Shown here piece after piece: positions 47,001 through 56,198 of a DNA stretch of 64,000 bases. The first letter of the stretch is position 1, and every line of letters starts with the position of its first letter. The notes beneath the pieces were generated by a model. The model had not been told where the DNA came from, did not search any database, and saw nothing but the letters and a program-made list of their open reading frames with translations. Source of the DNA: Rhodobacteraceae bacterium KLH11 (lineage in GTDB: Bacteria > Pseudomonadota > Alphaproteobacteria > Rhodobacterales > Rhodobacteraceae); contig DS999531.1 of NCBI GenBank assembly GCA_000158135.1, forward strand, positions 1,201,909 to 1,265,908, read 5' to 3'. The translations under genes and the position numbers were made by a program.

Positions 47001-47054
47001 CTTGGGCGGGTCTGTTGTTCATGTGTTGTTGGAATCGATAAGGGGAATAAGGCG

Positions 47055-48521
47055 GTGGCTGATAAGAAGAAACCCGATCAGGAGCCGGTCGAAGACCCCA
47101 AAACGGACGATCCCGTTGAGGCCTCTGCCATCGAAAACGATCCCGCGTCCGACGATAAATTCGTTGACGAAACAGGCCCTGCAGATGAGCTGACTTCCGA
47201 AGCCGAAGCCGAAGCCGAAGCCGAAGCCGAAGCCGAAGCCGAAGCCGAAGCCGAAGCCGAAGCCGAAGCCGAAGCCGAAGCCGAAGCCGAAGCCGAAGCC
47301 GAAGCCGAAGCCGAAGCCGAAGCCGAAGCCGAAGCCGAAGCCGAAGCCGAAGCCGAAGCCGAAGCCGAAGCCGAAGCCGAAGCCGAAGCCGAAGCCGAAG
47401 CCGAAGCCGAAGCCGAAGCCGAAGCCGAAGCCGAAGCCGAAGCCGAAGCCGAAGCCGAAGCCGAAGCCGAAGCCGAAGCCGAAGCCGAAGCCGAAGCCGA
47501 AGCCGCCCCAGCACCGGTCGAAGAGAAGGTCGTGGAACGCGTTGTGGAAAAACGCGGTGGATTTGTACCCGCATTGATTGGCGGCGTTATTGCTGCGGGA
47601 ATTGGGTTTGTGGCGGGGAATGGCGGTCTGCTGTCGCAAAGCCCGGACAATACCGAGGTGATCGCCGGGCTCGAATCGAAGCTGGCCGCACAATCGGATC
47701 AGATCGACAAGCTGACGAAATCCCTGAGCGACGGCCCGGATGTTGCAGGCCTGTCCGATCAGATCAAGGCTTTGTCGGATAAGCTATCGCCGGTTGAAAG
47801 CGATCTGGGCACGGTGAAATCAACGCTGGATACATTGTCAGGTCAGGTCAAGCCGCTGGAAGACCGTCTGAGCACGCTTGAGAAAGCCCCGGTTGAGGCC
47901 AATGTTTCGGCCGAAGCCAACGCTGCTTTTGAGGCCGAGTTGAAAAAGCTGCAGGATTCGTTGGCTGCACAGCGCAGCGAAGTGGAAAAGATGGTGACCG
48001 ACGCGCAGGCGCTTGAGGCGAAAGCCTCGGCTGAGGCGCGGGCGGCAACCAATTCCGCGATCCTGGCGCGGCTGCACGCCCAGCTGGATGCCGGTCAGCC
48101 TTATGAAGAGCTGGTCGGTGAGCTGAAATCCGGTGGCGTGGATGTGCCCGAGGCGCTGGCCAACTCGGCGGAAAAGGGGGTTGAGACACTTTCGGCCCTG
48201 CGCACCTCATTTGCGCCGGCAGCCCGGAGCGCGCTGGCAGATGCGCGTGATGCGGATAAAGGCACCGGATTGATGGCCTTCTTGCAACGGCAGACCGGTG
48301 CACGCTCGGTAACCCCGCAAGAGGGTGATGACCCTGATGCGGTCCTCTCGCGCGCTCAGGCGGATTTGGCCGATGGTGATCTGCCCAAGGCGCTGGATGA
48401 ACTGAAAACCTTGCCCGAAGCGGCCCGCGCTGCCCTGGCCGATTGGGAGCAGGCGGCGCAAACCCGGGCTGCTGCTGTCGAGGCCGCAAATACGCTTGCT
48501 TCAAGCCTGAACTCGAACTGA
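47055..48521 (+). CDS. Mitofilin-like inner membrane protein with (Glu-Ala)51 tract
   Basis: A 488-residue protein in the hemD-hemY cluster, matching the alphaproteobacterial mitofilin/Mic60-like group (COG4223) in layout. It has a 48-residue acidic N-terminus, then a pure (EA)51 tract at residues 49-150, and one membrane helix at about 170-189 (FVPALIGGVIAAGIGFVAG). A long periplasmic coiled coil (about 195-340) and a C-terminal helical domain (about 345-480) follow. Start is GTG 47055 with AGGGG 9 bases upstream. Mic60-type proteins shape membranes; here the cytoplasmic spacer is exceptionally long and repetitive. Confidence 0.8.
   Translation: MADKKKPDQEPVEDPKTDDPVEASAIENDPASDDKFVDETGPADELTSEAEAEAEAEAEAEAEAEAEAEAEAEAEAEAEAEAEAEAEAEAEAEAEAEAEAEAEAEAEAEAEAEAEAEAEAEAEAEAEAEAEAEAEAEAEAEAEAEAEAEAAPAPVEEKVVERVVEKRGGFVPALIGGVIAAGIGFVAGNGGLLSQSPDNTEVIAGLESKLAAQSDQIDKLTKSLSDGPDVAGLSDQIKALSDKLSPVESDLGTVKSTLDTLSGQVKPLEDRLSTLEKAPVEANVSAEANAAFEAELKKLQDSLAAQRSEVEKMVTDAQALEAKASAEARAATNSAILARLHAQLDAGQPYEELVGELKSGGVDVPEALANSAEKGVETLSALRTSFAPAARSALADARDADKGTGLMAFLQRQTGARSVTPQEGDDPDAVLSRAQADLADGDLPKALDELKTLPEAARAALADWEQAAQTRAAAVEAANTLASSLNSN
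47199..47504 (+). repeat. Perfect tandem repeat, GAAGCC x 51
   Basis: The hexamer GAAGCC is repeated 51 times without a single change over 306 bases. In the coding frame each unit is Glu-Ala. Because the unit is six bases and contains no stop in any register, all six reading frames stay open through it. Unit-number changes never shift the frame, so the protein only lengthens or shortens. The lack of silent changes points to recent expansion by slippage. Confidence 0.97.
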
Positions 48522-48531
48522 AGGACCTGCC

Positions 48532-50028
48532 ATGCTGTGGTCATTGTTAAAGATCCTTGTTTTTGTTGCGATTATCGGCCTGCTGGCCATGGGCGCAGGA
48601 TTCCTGATGGAATCGTCAGGCGGTGTGCAGATCACTGTCGCGGGCACGGAATACACGCTGGGACCGTTGCAATCAGCGATCGCGCTGGGTGTGCTGGTTT
48701 TTGCGGTGTGGCTGTTCTTTAAGCTGCTGACGCTTCTGGTTGCGACGTTGAAATTCCTCAATGGGGATGAAACCGCGCTGTCGCGTTATTTTGACCGCAG
48801 CCGCGAAAAGCGCGGATATCAGGCGTTGGCGGATGGGCTGATGGCACTGGCCTCGGGTGAAGGGCGCGTGGCGATGACAAAGGCCAACAAGGCCGAGAAA
48901 CTGCTGAACAAGCCCGAGCTTACAAACCTGCTGGTTGCGCAGGCCGCCGAGATGACGGGCGATACGAAAAAAGCATCCGAGACCTATAAGAAGCTGGTGG
49001 CCAACAATTCCACCCGCTTCGTGGGCGTGCGCGGGATCATGAAACAGAAGCTGTCTGAGGGGGACGATGAAACTGCCCTCAAACTGGCTGAGAAGGCGCT
49101 GGCCATCAAGCCCCGCCACGAAGAGACGCAGGATGTTCTGCTGAACCTGCAGACCAGGGCTCAGGATTGGGCCGGGGCGCGGTCGACGCTGAACTCCAAA
49201 TTGAAAGCGGGCTATTTGCCGCGTGATGTGTTCAAGCGGCGCGATGCGGTGCTGGCCTTGTCTGAAGCCAAAGATATTCTGGACGAGACCGCCAGCGTGG
49301 AACAGCAGGAACACGCCATCGAGGCCAACCGCCTGTCCCCGGATCTGGTGCCCGCCGCCGCCATGGCGGCCCGCGCCTATATCGAAAAGGGCAAACCGCG
49401 CGCGGCGGCAAAGATACTGAAAAAAGCATGGGAGGCTCAGCCCCACCCTGATCTGGCCCATGCCTTTGCCGAGGCTGTGCCGGATGAAACGCCCGAACAG
49501 CGGATCAAACGGTTTACAGCCCTGACCCGGATTCACCCGGATAATATGGAAACCCGCCTGATTCTGGCCGAGCTGAATATCGTTGCAGAAGATTTCCCCG
49601 AAGCCCGGCGGGCGCTGGGCGATGTGGTTGAAAAGCAGGGGGATGCAAGGGCTTATACGTTGATGGCTGCGATCGAACGGGGCGAGGGGGCCTCGGATGC
49701 GGTGGTGCAGGGCTGGCTGGCCAAGGCATTGAATGCACCGCGCGGGCCGCAATGGGTTTGCGACAATTGCCATGATATTCAGGCTGAATGGGCCCCGATC
49801 TGCCAGAACTGCGGCAGCTTTGATACGCTCAGCTGGCAAACCCCGCAAACGCCCGAGATCGCCAGCGTGACGGGTGTGCATATGCTGCCTCTGATCGTCG
49901 GAGCGCTGGAAGACCAGTCCGAACCCGAAGCTGTTGAGGAAGCAGAAGAGCCCGAGGATACGGCCACAGAGGATGTGATCGAGGTGCACGCCGAACCGGC
50001 AACAACAGAAGAAGTTCGGCAGAACTAA
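48532..50028 (+). CDS. hemY: HemY-type TPR membrane protein with C-terminal zinc ribbon
   Basis: A 498-residue protein with two N-terminal membrane helices (residues 3-26 and 45-70) and the HemY_N region ending YFDRSREKRGYQALADGLMALASGEG. A TPR-like helical repeat domain covers about 90-395. It is encoded after hemD, as in other proteobacteria, but is unrelated to protoporphyrinogen oxidase HemY; its job in heme or tetrapyrrole flow is unclear. Cysteines 410, 413, 424 and 427 (CDNC and CQNC) form a zinc- or iron-binding ribbon like that of LapB. An acidic tail ends the protein. Confidence 0.88.
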   Translation: MLWSLLKILVFVAIIGLLAMGAGFLMESSGGVQITVAGTEYTLGPLQSAIALGVLVFAVWLFFKLLTLLVATLKFLNGDETALSRYFDRSREKRGYQALADGLMALASGEGRVAMTKANKAEKLLNKPELTNLLVAQAAEMTGDTKKASETYKKLVANNSTRFVGVRGIMKQKLSEGDDETALKLAEKALAIKPRHEETQDVLLNLQTRAQDWAGARSTLNSKLKAGYLPRDVFKRRDAVLALSEAKDILDETASVEQQEHAIEANRLSPDLVPAAAMAARAYIEKGKPRAAAKILKKAWEAQPHPDLAHAFAEAVPDETPEQRIKRFTALTRIHPDNMETRLILAELNIVAEDFPEARRALGDVVEKQGDARAYTLMAAIERGEGASDAVVQGWLAKALNAPRGPQWVCDNCHDIQAEWAPICQNCGSFDTLSWQTPQTPEIASVTGVHMLPLIVGALEDQSEPEAVEEAEEPEDTATEDVIEVHAEPATTEEVRQN

Positions 50029-50076
50029 CACTCTGTTTCAGAATCGAGCGCGCTGTTCCACGGGTTGAACATTTTG

Positions 50077-50104
50077 GCCCGTGGTTTTCGGCCACGGGCT
50101 GTTT
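50077..50104 (+). terminator. Hairpin after hemY
   Basis: GCCCGTGG (50077-50084) pairs with CCACGGGC (50092-50099), 49 bases after the hemY stop, followed by TGTTTA. The stem is good and the T-run weak, so it is a likely but not certain end of the hemD-hemY transcript. Confidence 0.5.
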
Positions 50105-50208
50105 ATCAGGCTGGGTACAGCTGTGTACCGGGACCTCAAACCCCGATTGTCCCGATCACTTCCGTTTGCTAACGTCGCTCTCGCGTCGGGGAGGGCGCGC
50201 AAACCCAA

Positions 50209-51294
50209 ATGCTGGACTATTCGCATAACGCCTGGCTTGTGGCGGCGTCATTGGCTGTGGCGCTGATGGCAGGCTTTACCGGCCTCTACCTGACCCATGG
50301 AGCCTCCAAACTGGAGAGCCAGCGGCGCAAACTTGTGGTCGCACTGGCGGCTGTCGTTCTGGGCGGCGGTATCTGGTCGATGCATTTTGTGGCGATGCTG
50401 GGCCTGCAACTGCCGATCCTGTTCTACTATGACGCCCTGATCACGTTGATATCGGCGCTGGTGGCGATCCTGATGGTTGGGCTGGCGCTGCTGCTGCTTC
50501 ATTTCCGGCCTCGCACCCATCAGACAATGACCGGCGCGGGCGTGATTGTAGGTCTGGGTATCGTGGTGATGCACTATATCGGCATGGCGGGCATGCAGCT
50601 GTGCCGCCCGGTTTACAGCGTGCTGGATGTGGTTCTGGCCACGCTGGCCTCGGTCGCGCTGTCGGTCGCGGCGATCTGGGTTGCTTATGGCAATCGCACC
50701 CAGCGCAGTATCCTGCTGGGAACAGTCTGTTTCGGGTTGGCGGTGTTCACCATGCATTTCGTGGCAACCGGGCTGACCGATTTTGTTGCCAGCGACAGCC
50801 CCGGCGGTGCAGGGCCCGCGCTGGACAATCAGGTTCTGGCGATGGGCGTGACCGTATCGGTTTTTCTGATCTGCGGCGCGTTCCTGTTGACGGGTATTTC
50901 GTTCATCGAACCTCAGGAAGAGCCCGCGCTGCCCGAGGTACCACCGGAACCTGTATCGCTGCGCGCGGGTGTTCCGTTCGAGCGTGAAGGTCAGACCTTT
51001 TTCGCTGAACCCACCAGCATCGCCGCTATCCGGGCCGAGGGCCATTATACTGTTCTTTATATGGGGGCAGAGAAATTGTTTTGCCCCTGGTCGATCACCG
51101 AAGCCGAGGCCCGTCTGCAACCTGACGGGTTTTTACGCGCGCATCGCAGCTATCTGGTGAACCCCAGACATGTATCCGGTTTTGAGCGGCATAAGGATAA
51201 CGGCACCTGCTATTTCGACGGGACGGATGCCTTGACCAAAGTGCCCGTCAGCCGATCCCGCCTGACAGATATCCGCGAGGCGCTGGGCCTGTGA
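50209..51294 (+). CDS. coxC: CoxC-like regulator: MHYT membrane sensor with LytTR domain
   Basis: A 361-residue membrane protein with seven hydrophobic helices in residues 8-245. They carry three MHYT-type motifs: SMHFVAML (about 57), VMHYIGMAGMQ (about 124) and TMHFVATGL (about 184). These are proposed to bind copper and so sense CO, NO or oxygen. A LytTR DNA-binding domain occupies about 255-361 (FFAEPTSIAAIRAEGHYTVLYM; FLRAHRSYLVNPRHV). The same fusion is found in CoxC and CoxH of Oligotropha carboxidovorans. Its place directly before coxMSL makes it the likely regulator of CO oxidation. Confidence 0.85.
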   Translation: MLDYSHNAWLVAASLAVALMAGFTGLYLTHGASKLESQRRKLVVALAAVVLGGGIWSMHFVAMLGLQLPILFYYDALITLISALVAILMVGLALLLLHFRPRTHQTMTGAGVIVGLGIVVMHYIGMAGMQLCRPVYSVLDVVLATLASVALSVAAIWVAYGNRTQRSILLGTVCFGLAVFTMHFVATGLTDFVASDSPGGAGPALDNQVLAMGVTVSVFLICGAFLLTGISFIEPQEEPALPEVPPEPVSLRAGVPFEREGQTFFAEPTSIAAIRAEGHYTVLYMGAEKLFCPWSITEAEARLQPDGFLRAHRSYLVNPRHVSGFERHKDNGTCYFDGTDALTKVPVSRSRLTDIREALGL

Positions 51295-51305
51295 TCGTAG
51301 CTCGT

Positions 51306-51337
51306 GCAGCTTATTCGCATTTCGTGAAACAAGCTGC
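51306..51337. promoter_or_regulatory. Inverted repeat upstream of coxM
   Basis: GCAGCTT (51306-51312) and AAGCTGC (51331-51337) flank an 18-base spacer that contains the imperfect direct repeat ATTCG/TTTCG. It lies in the 139-base gap between coxC and coxM and may be a regulator site or a weak hairpin. Confidence 0.25.
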
Positions 51338-51433
51338 GTACCCTGTTTCTGGTTGCTGGCACGCCTAGGCGCGCCGCTTTTTCCTGCCGGCAGGTCCCCC
51401 AAGGCATATTGCTCGGACCCAGGGAGGAAAACT

Positions 51434-52267
51434 ATGATACCAGCCGGTTTTGAGTATCACCGGCCAGGCGATATCGCCTCGGCCATTGGAATTTTGCAGG
51501 AACACGGAGACGAGGCGCGCGTGATCGCGGGCGGGCACAGCCTGATCCCGATGATGAAGCTGCGCATGGCCGAGATGGGTCATCTGGTTGATCTGCAGGC
51601 GATTGAAGAACTCAAGGGCATTGAGATCGGGCCCGACACGGTGACCCTGGGTGCGATGGTCACCCAGCATGAGCTGATCACCCATGACGGTCTGTCTGCG
51701 GCCATTCCGCTGATGCGTGAGGCGGCGCTGCAAATCGCGGACCCTCAGGTGCGCTATGTCGGCACCGTTGGCGGCAACGTGGCCAATGGCGATCCCGGGA
51801 ATGACATGCCGGGGCTGATGCAGTGCCTGAACGCAACATTCGAGCTGTCGGGCCCCGATGGCAACCGCAGCGTCGCAGCGCGCGATTTCTACGAGGCCGC
51901 CTATTTCACTGCCCGCGAGGACGAAGAAATACTGACCCGGATCTCGATACGGGTACCCGGTTCGGGCGTCGGTCAGGCCTATGAGAAACAAAAGCGCAAG
52001 ATCGGGGATTACGCCACCGCTGCTGCCGCTGTGATGGTTGGCAATGGTACGGCCTCGGTCGCGATGACCAATCTGGCCGATACGCCGATCTGGTCCGGAG
52101 AAGCCAGCAACGCACTTGCCGGCGGAGATGTGGATGGCTGTGTGTCGGCGATGCTCGACGCCATCGAACCGGTCGAGGACAATCGCGGCCCCGTCGAATT
52201 CAAGAAACATGTGGCCAGCGTCATGTTGCGCCGCGCCATCACCCGCGCGCAAAGCCGCGCGGGCTGA
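51434..52267 (+). CDS. coxM: Carbon monoxide dehydrogenase medium (FAD) subunit
   Basis: CoxM is the FAD-binding subunit that passes electrons from the iron-sulfur clusters to the quinone pool. The FAD motifs are AGGHSLIP (residues 32-39) and TVGGNVANGDPGND (about 110-123). Start ATG 51434 has GGGAGGA 7 bases upstream; upstream codons to 51353 are unconserved. Length 277 residues is close to the 288 of the Oligotropha enzyme. It opens the M-S-L order characteristic of CO dehydrogenase. Confidence 0.94.
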   Translation: MIPAGFEYHRPGDIASAIGILQEHGDEARVIAGGHSLIPMMKLRMAEMGHLVDLQAIEELKGIEIGPDTVTLGAMVTQHELITHDGLSAAIPLMREAALQIADPQVRYVGTVGGNVANGDPGNDMPGLMQCLNATFELSGPDGNRSVAARDFYEAAYFTAREDEEILTRISIRVPGSGVGQAYEKQKRKIGDYATAAAAVMVGNGTASVAMTNLADTPIWSGEASNALAGGDVDGCVSAMLDAIEPVEDNRGPVEFKKHVASVMLRRAITRAQSRAG

Positions 52268-52282
52268 GGGGAGGAACACTTA

Positions 52283-52813
52283 ATGTCGAAAATGCACGTA
52301 AAACTCACCGTGAACGGCAAAGAGGTCGAAGGACTGGCCGAGCCGCGCACGCTGCTGATCCACTTCCTGCGGGAAGATCTGAAAATCACCGGCCCGCATA
52401 TCGGTTGCGAAACCAGCCATTGCGGGGCCTGCACCGTGGATATTGACGGTAAGTCGGTCAAATCCTGCACCACCTTTGTGGCGCAGGTGAACGGCGCCGA
52501 TATCACCACTGTCGAAGGGCTGGTCAATGACGATGGCAGCCTTGGTGTTTTGCAGGAAATGTTCCGCGAACATCACGGGTTGCAATGTGGTTTCTGCACA
52601 CCGGGCATGATCACCCGTGCGCATCGCCTGTTGCAGGAAAATCCGAACCCGACCGAGGAAGAGATCCGTTTTGGCATGGCCGGGAACCTCTGCCGCTGCA
52701 CCGGATACCAGAATATCGTCAAAGCAATCTCGGCCTCGGCTGACATGCTGAATGCGCAAGCGCCCTCAAGCAGCGAAGCGGTAGGGCAAACCGAAGTGGA
52801 GGCTGCGGAATGA
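52283..52813 (+). CDS. coxS: Carbon monoxide dehydrogenase small (2Fe-2S) subunit
   Basis: CoxS carries two [2Fe-2S] clusters. The N-terminal plant-type cluster uses Cys42, Cys47, Cys50 and Cys62 ([10 protein letters not shown]), and the C-terminal cluster Cys102, Cys105, Cys137 and Cys139 (QCGFC and CRC). Length 176 residues, with a short acidic tail after NAQAPSS that is longer than in the Oligotropha protein (166). The start lies 15 bases after coxM and the stop overlaps coxL by 4 bases. Confidence 0.96.
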   Translation: MSKMHVKLTVNGKEVEGLAEPRTLLIHFLREDLKITGPHIGCETSHCGACTVDIDGKSVKSCTTFVAQVNGADITTVEGLVNDDGSLGVLQEMFREHHGLQCGFCTPGMITRAHRLLQENPNPTEEEIRFGMAGNLCRCTGYQNIVKAISASADMLNAQAPSSSEAVGQTEVEAAE

Positions 52814-55227
52814 ACGATCAGACTCTGACCCCCGAAGAACGCGCCGCCAACCTCAAAGGCATGGGTTGCGCCCGCAAACGCGTCGAGGATGTGCGCTTTA
52901 CCCAGGGCAAGGGCAATTATGTCGATGACATCAAGCTGGACGGGATGCTGTTCGGCGACTTTGTGCGTTCGCCCTATGCCCATGCCCGCGTTGTCAGCGT
53001 GAACAAAGAAGCCGCATTGGCACTGCCCGGTGTGATCGCGGTTCTGACGGCTGAGGACCTGTCGCCGCTGGGCCTGCACTGGATGCCGACACTGGCCGGT
53101 GACAAACAGATGGTTCTGGCCGACGGCAAAGTGCTGTTTCAGGGGCAGGAAGTGGCCTTTGTGGTTGCCGAAGATCGCTACATCGCTGCGGATGCGGTGG
53201 AGCTGGTTGAGGTTGAGTACGAGGAATTGCCTGTTCTCACAGACCCGTTTGAAGCGTTGAAATCGGATGTGGTTCTGCGTGAGGATCTGGAGGGCCAAAC
53301 CGAAGGCGCGCATGGCCCGCGCAAGCATCACAACCATATCTTCACATGGGAACAGGGCGACAAGGACGCGACCGAGGCTGTTCTGGCCGAGGCCGATGTG
53401 GTCGCCGAAGAGATGGTGTATTACCACCGCACCCATCCCTGCCCACTTGAAACCTGCGGCTCTGTGGCCAGCATGGACAAGGTGACCGGAAAGCTGACGC
53501 TGTACGGCACCTTTCAGGCCCCGCATGCGATCCGTACTGTGGTATCGCTGATTTCGGGTCTGGCCGAGCATAACATCCGCGTCATCAGCCCTGATATCGG
53601 CGGCGGTTTCGGCAACAAAGTGGGGGCTTATGCGGGCTATGTCTGTTCGGTCGTGGCATCCATTGTCACCGGCAAGCCGGTGAAATGGGTCGAGGACCGG
53701 ATGGAAAACCTGATGTCCACCGCCTTTGCCCGCGATTACTGGATGCAGGGCAAGATTGCGGCCACGAAGGAGGGCAAGATCACCGGCCTGTGGTGTCACA
53801 CCACGGCGGATCACGGTGGCTTTGACGCTTGTGCTGACCCGACCAAATTTCCGGCGGGGTTCATGAATATCTGCACCGGGTCTTATGACATCCCGACCGC
53901 CTATCTGGCCGTGGATGGTGTCTATACCAACAAGGCGCCGGGCGGGGTGGCCTATCGCTGTTCCTTCCGTGTGACCGAGGCCGCATACTTCATCGAACGC
54001 ATGATCGAGGTTTTGGCGATCAAGCTGAACATGGACGCGGCTGAGCTGCGCCGGATCAACTTCATCAAGGCCAACCAGTTCCCGTATCAATCTGCGCTGG
54101 GCTGGGAATATGATTCGGGCGATTATCACACCGCATGGGACAAGGCGCTGAAGGCGGTCGACTATGATGGTTTGCGCGCCGATCAAGCGCAGCGGATTGA
54201 GGAGTTCAAGGCTGGCAAGACCCGCAAGCTGTTGGGCATTGGCCTGACGCATTTCACCGAAATCGTCGGGGCCGGACCGGTCAAGAACTGCGATATCCTT
54301 GGGTTGGGCATGTTCGACAGCTGTGAAATCCGCATCCACCCAACAGGGTCTGCCATCGCGCGGCTGGGAACGATCTCTCAGGGTCAGGGCCATGCGACGA
54401 CATTCGCGCAGATCATCGCCAGCGAGATTGGCCTGCCCGCCGATGACATCACGTTGGAGGAAGGCGACACGGATACCGCGCCGTATGGGCTGGGAACCTA
54501 TGGATCCCGGTCGACGCCTGTGGCCGGTGCCGCAACCGCAATGGCGGCCCGCAAGATTCGCGCCAAGGCGCAGATGATCGCGGCCTATCTGCTAGAGGTG
54601 CATGACAATGATGTCGAATGGGATGTGGATCGGTTTGCGGTGAAAGGGGCTCCGGAACGGTTCAAGACCATGAAAGAGATCGCTTTTGCCGCTTACAATC
54701 AGGCGATTCCGGGGCTGGAGCCCGGTCTGGAGGCCGTCAGCTACTATGACCCGCCGAACATGACCTATCCGTTCGGGGCCTATATCTGTGTCATGGAGAT
54801 TGACGTGGATACCGGCGAATGGGAGGTCCGGCAATTCTATGCGCTGGACGATTGCGGCACACGGATCAATCCGATGATCATCGACGGGCAGGTTCATGGC
54901 GGCGTGACCGAAGCGCTGGCCATCGCGATGGGTCAGGAGATTGCCTATGATGAGATGGGCAACGTGAAGACCGGCACGCTGATGGATTTCTTCCTGCCGA
55001 CCGCATGGGAGACGCCGAACTACATCACCGACTACACGGTGACGCCGTCTCCGCATCATCCGATTGGTGCGAAGGGTGTGGGTGAAAGCCCGAATGTGGG
55101 TGGCGTGCCTGCGTTTTCAAATGCGGTGCATGATGCGTTCAGGCCCTTTGGGTTGGTGCAGAGTCATATGCCGCACGACCATTGGCGGATCTGGAAAATC
55201 GCCAATGGGCTGGGGATGCATGGGTGA
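52810..55227 (+). CDS. coxL: Form I carbon monoxide dehydrogenase large (Mo-Cu) subunit
   Basis: CoxL oxidises CO to CO2 at a Mo-S-Cu centre with molybdopterin cytosine dinucleotide. The active-site loop reads AYRCSFR with the copper-binding Cys384, matching the AYxCSFR signature of form I (true CO-oxidising) enzymes and not the AYRGAGR of form II. Glu759 in [10 protein letters not shown] matches the catalytic base. The 805-residue length is near the 809 of Oligotropha. Two GC-rich hairpins follow the stop codon. Confidence 0.97.
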   Translation: MNDQTLTPEERAANLKGMGCARKRVEDVRFTQGKGNYVDDIKLDGMLFGDFVRSPYAHARVVSVNKEAALALPGVIAVLTAEDLSPLGLHWMPTLAGDKQMVLADGKVLFQGQEVAFVVAEDRYIAADAVELVEVEYEELPVLTDPFEALKSDVVLREDLEGQTEGAHGPRKHHNHIFTWEQGDKDATEAVLAEADVVAEEMVYYHRTHPCPLETCGSVASMDKVTGKLTLYGTFQAPHAIRTVVSLISGLAEHNIRVISPDIGGGFGNKVGAYAGYVCSVVASIVTGKPVKWVEDRMENLMSTAFARDYWMQGKIAATKEGKITGLWCHTTADHGGFDACADPTKFPAGFMNICTGSYDIPTAYLAVDGVYTNKAPGGVAYRCSFRVTEAAYFIERMIEVLAIKLNMDAAELRRINFIKANQFPYQSALGWEYDSGDYHTAWDKALKAVDYDGLRADQAQRIEEFKAGKTRKLLGIGLTHFTEIVGAGPVKNCDILGLGMFDSCEIRIHPTGSAIARLGTISQGQGHATTFAQIIASEIGLPADDITLEEGDTDTAPYGLGTYGSRSTPVAGAATAMAARKIRAKAQMIAAYLLEVHDNDVEWDVDRFAVKGAPERFKTMKEIAFAAYNQAIPGLEPGLEAVSYYDPPNMTYPFGAYICVMEIDVDTGEWEVRQFYALDDCGTRINPMIIDGQVHGGVTEALAIAMGQEIAYDEMGNVKTGTLMDFFLPTAWETPNYITDYTVTPSPHHPIGAKGVGESPNVGGVPAFSNAVHDAFRPFGLVQSHMPHDHWRIWKIANGLGMHG

Positions 55228-55234
55228 TTGGGTT

Positions 55235-55284
55235 CGGACCGGCTGACGCCGGTCCGACCGGGAGGAGGGGGCCAGCCCCCTCCT
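55235..55284. repeat. Two GC-rich palindromes between coxL and coxD
   Basis: The first hairpin is CGGACCGGC/GCCGGTCCG (55235-55256), the second AGGAGGGGGC/GCCCCCTCCT (55263-55284), both perfect. Neither is followed at once by a T-run, though ATATTTTTGG lies at 55299-55308. I recall the CCCCGGGATATTTTTGGCCAGATGAAG-like tail as a common intergenic element in Rhodobacterales genomes. It may slow or end part of the transcription after coxL or shield the coxMSL mRNA from decay. Confidence 0.7.
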
Positions 55285-55331
55285 GACCTCCCCCGGGATA
55301 TTTTTGGCCAGATGAAGATTGGATCCTGGTT

Positions 55332-56198
55332 TTGACTTTGAGTGATGTGCAGAACGGGTTGGCCGCGCAGGGCTATGTTGCCGATGACAGGTTGGCGATG
55401 GCGTTGCATCTGGCGCAGGCTTTGGGGCGCCCTTTATTGCTGGAAGGGCCTGCTGGCGTGGGTAAAACCGAGGTGGCCAAGGTCATGGCCGGGTGGCGCG
55501 ATGCGCGTTTGATCCGGCTTCAGTGTTATGAGGGATTGGATGCCAGCCACGCCATCTATGAATGGAACTATCAGCGCCAGCTGCTGGCAATCCGGGCGAG
55601 CGAAGCGCGGGGTGGGGCCCGTGAAGCAGAGCTGTTTTCGGATGAGTACTTGCTGAAAAGGCCTTTGTTAGAGGCTATCTTGGAAGAAAGCCCTCCGGTT
55701 CTGTTGATTGATGAGATTGACCGGGCGGATGAGGAATTTGAAGCTTACCTGCTGGAAATCCTGTCGGATTTTCAGGTCACGATTCCCGAGTTGGGCACGA
55801 TAAAGGCCAAGGTGCGGCCGGTTGTTATTCTGACCGCAAACGGCACGCGTGACTTATCGGACGCGTTGCGCAGGCGGTGTTTGTACAGTTTTCTTGACTA
55901 CCCGTCTCGGGATAGGGAACTGGCGATATTGCGGGCGCGGATGCCCCAAATCGAAGGGCTTTTGGCGCGGCAGATCGTTGATGTCGTACAGGCGCTGCGG
56001 AAGGAAGATCTGGAAAAGACGCCGGGGATTGCCGAGATGCTGGATTGGGCTGCTGCCCTGTCCGGGCTGGGCGTGAATGATCTGGCGCAATCCAGGGGTG
56101 AGGTTCAGGCGACCCTTGTCTGCCTGCTGAAGACGGCGGCGGATTATGATGCTGCGCCGCCCGAGGTCATGGACCGCCTGATTGGAAAGGTGGCGTGA
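55332..56198 (+). CDS. coxD: MoxR-type AAA+ ATPase CoxD
   Basis: CoxD is an AAA+ protein needed for assembling the [CuSMoO2] centre of CO dehydrogenase. Walker A is EGPAGVGKTE (residues 38-47) and Walker B VLLIDEIDRADEEF. Arginine-rich LRRRCLYSFLDYPSRD provides sensor/finger residues. Length 288 residues. The start is TTG 55332 with a weak ribosome site; no ATG lies near the conserved N-terminus. The stop overlaps coxE. Confidence 0.93.
   Translation: MTLSDVQNGLAAQGYVADDRLAMALHLAQALGRPLLLEGPAGVGKTEVAKVMAGWRDARLIRLQCYEGLDASHAIYEWNYQRQLLAIRASEARGGAREAELFSDEYLLKRPLLEAILEESPPVLLIDEIDRADEEFEAYLLEILSDFQVTIPELGTIKAKVRPVVILTANGTRDLSDALRRRCLYSFLDYPSRDRELAILRARMPQIEGLLARQIVDVVQALRKEDLEKTPGIAEMLDWAAALSGLGVNDLAQSRGEVQATLVCLLKTAADYDAAPPEVMDRLIGKVA

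Noticed and set aside
46945..47693. Long minus-strand open frames of Leu-Arg, Phe-Gly and Ser-Ala repeats across the GAAGCC array
   Set aside because: They exist only because the hexamer has no stop in any register. They lack ribosome sites and conserved flanks, and lie opposite a gene with membrane helix and coiled coil.
51357..51375. Sigma-54 promoter before coxM (TGGCACG...)
   Set aside because: The -24-like TGGCACG is there but the -12 GC is off by one base and TTGC is absent.
52573..54393. A 606-codon open frame on the minus strand opposite coxS/coxL
   Set aside because: High-GC third-position bias keeps the antisense frame open. The plus strand encodes clear coxS and coxL with all cofactor motifs.
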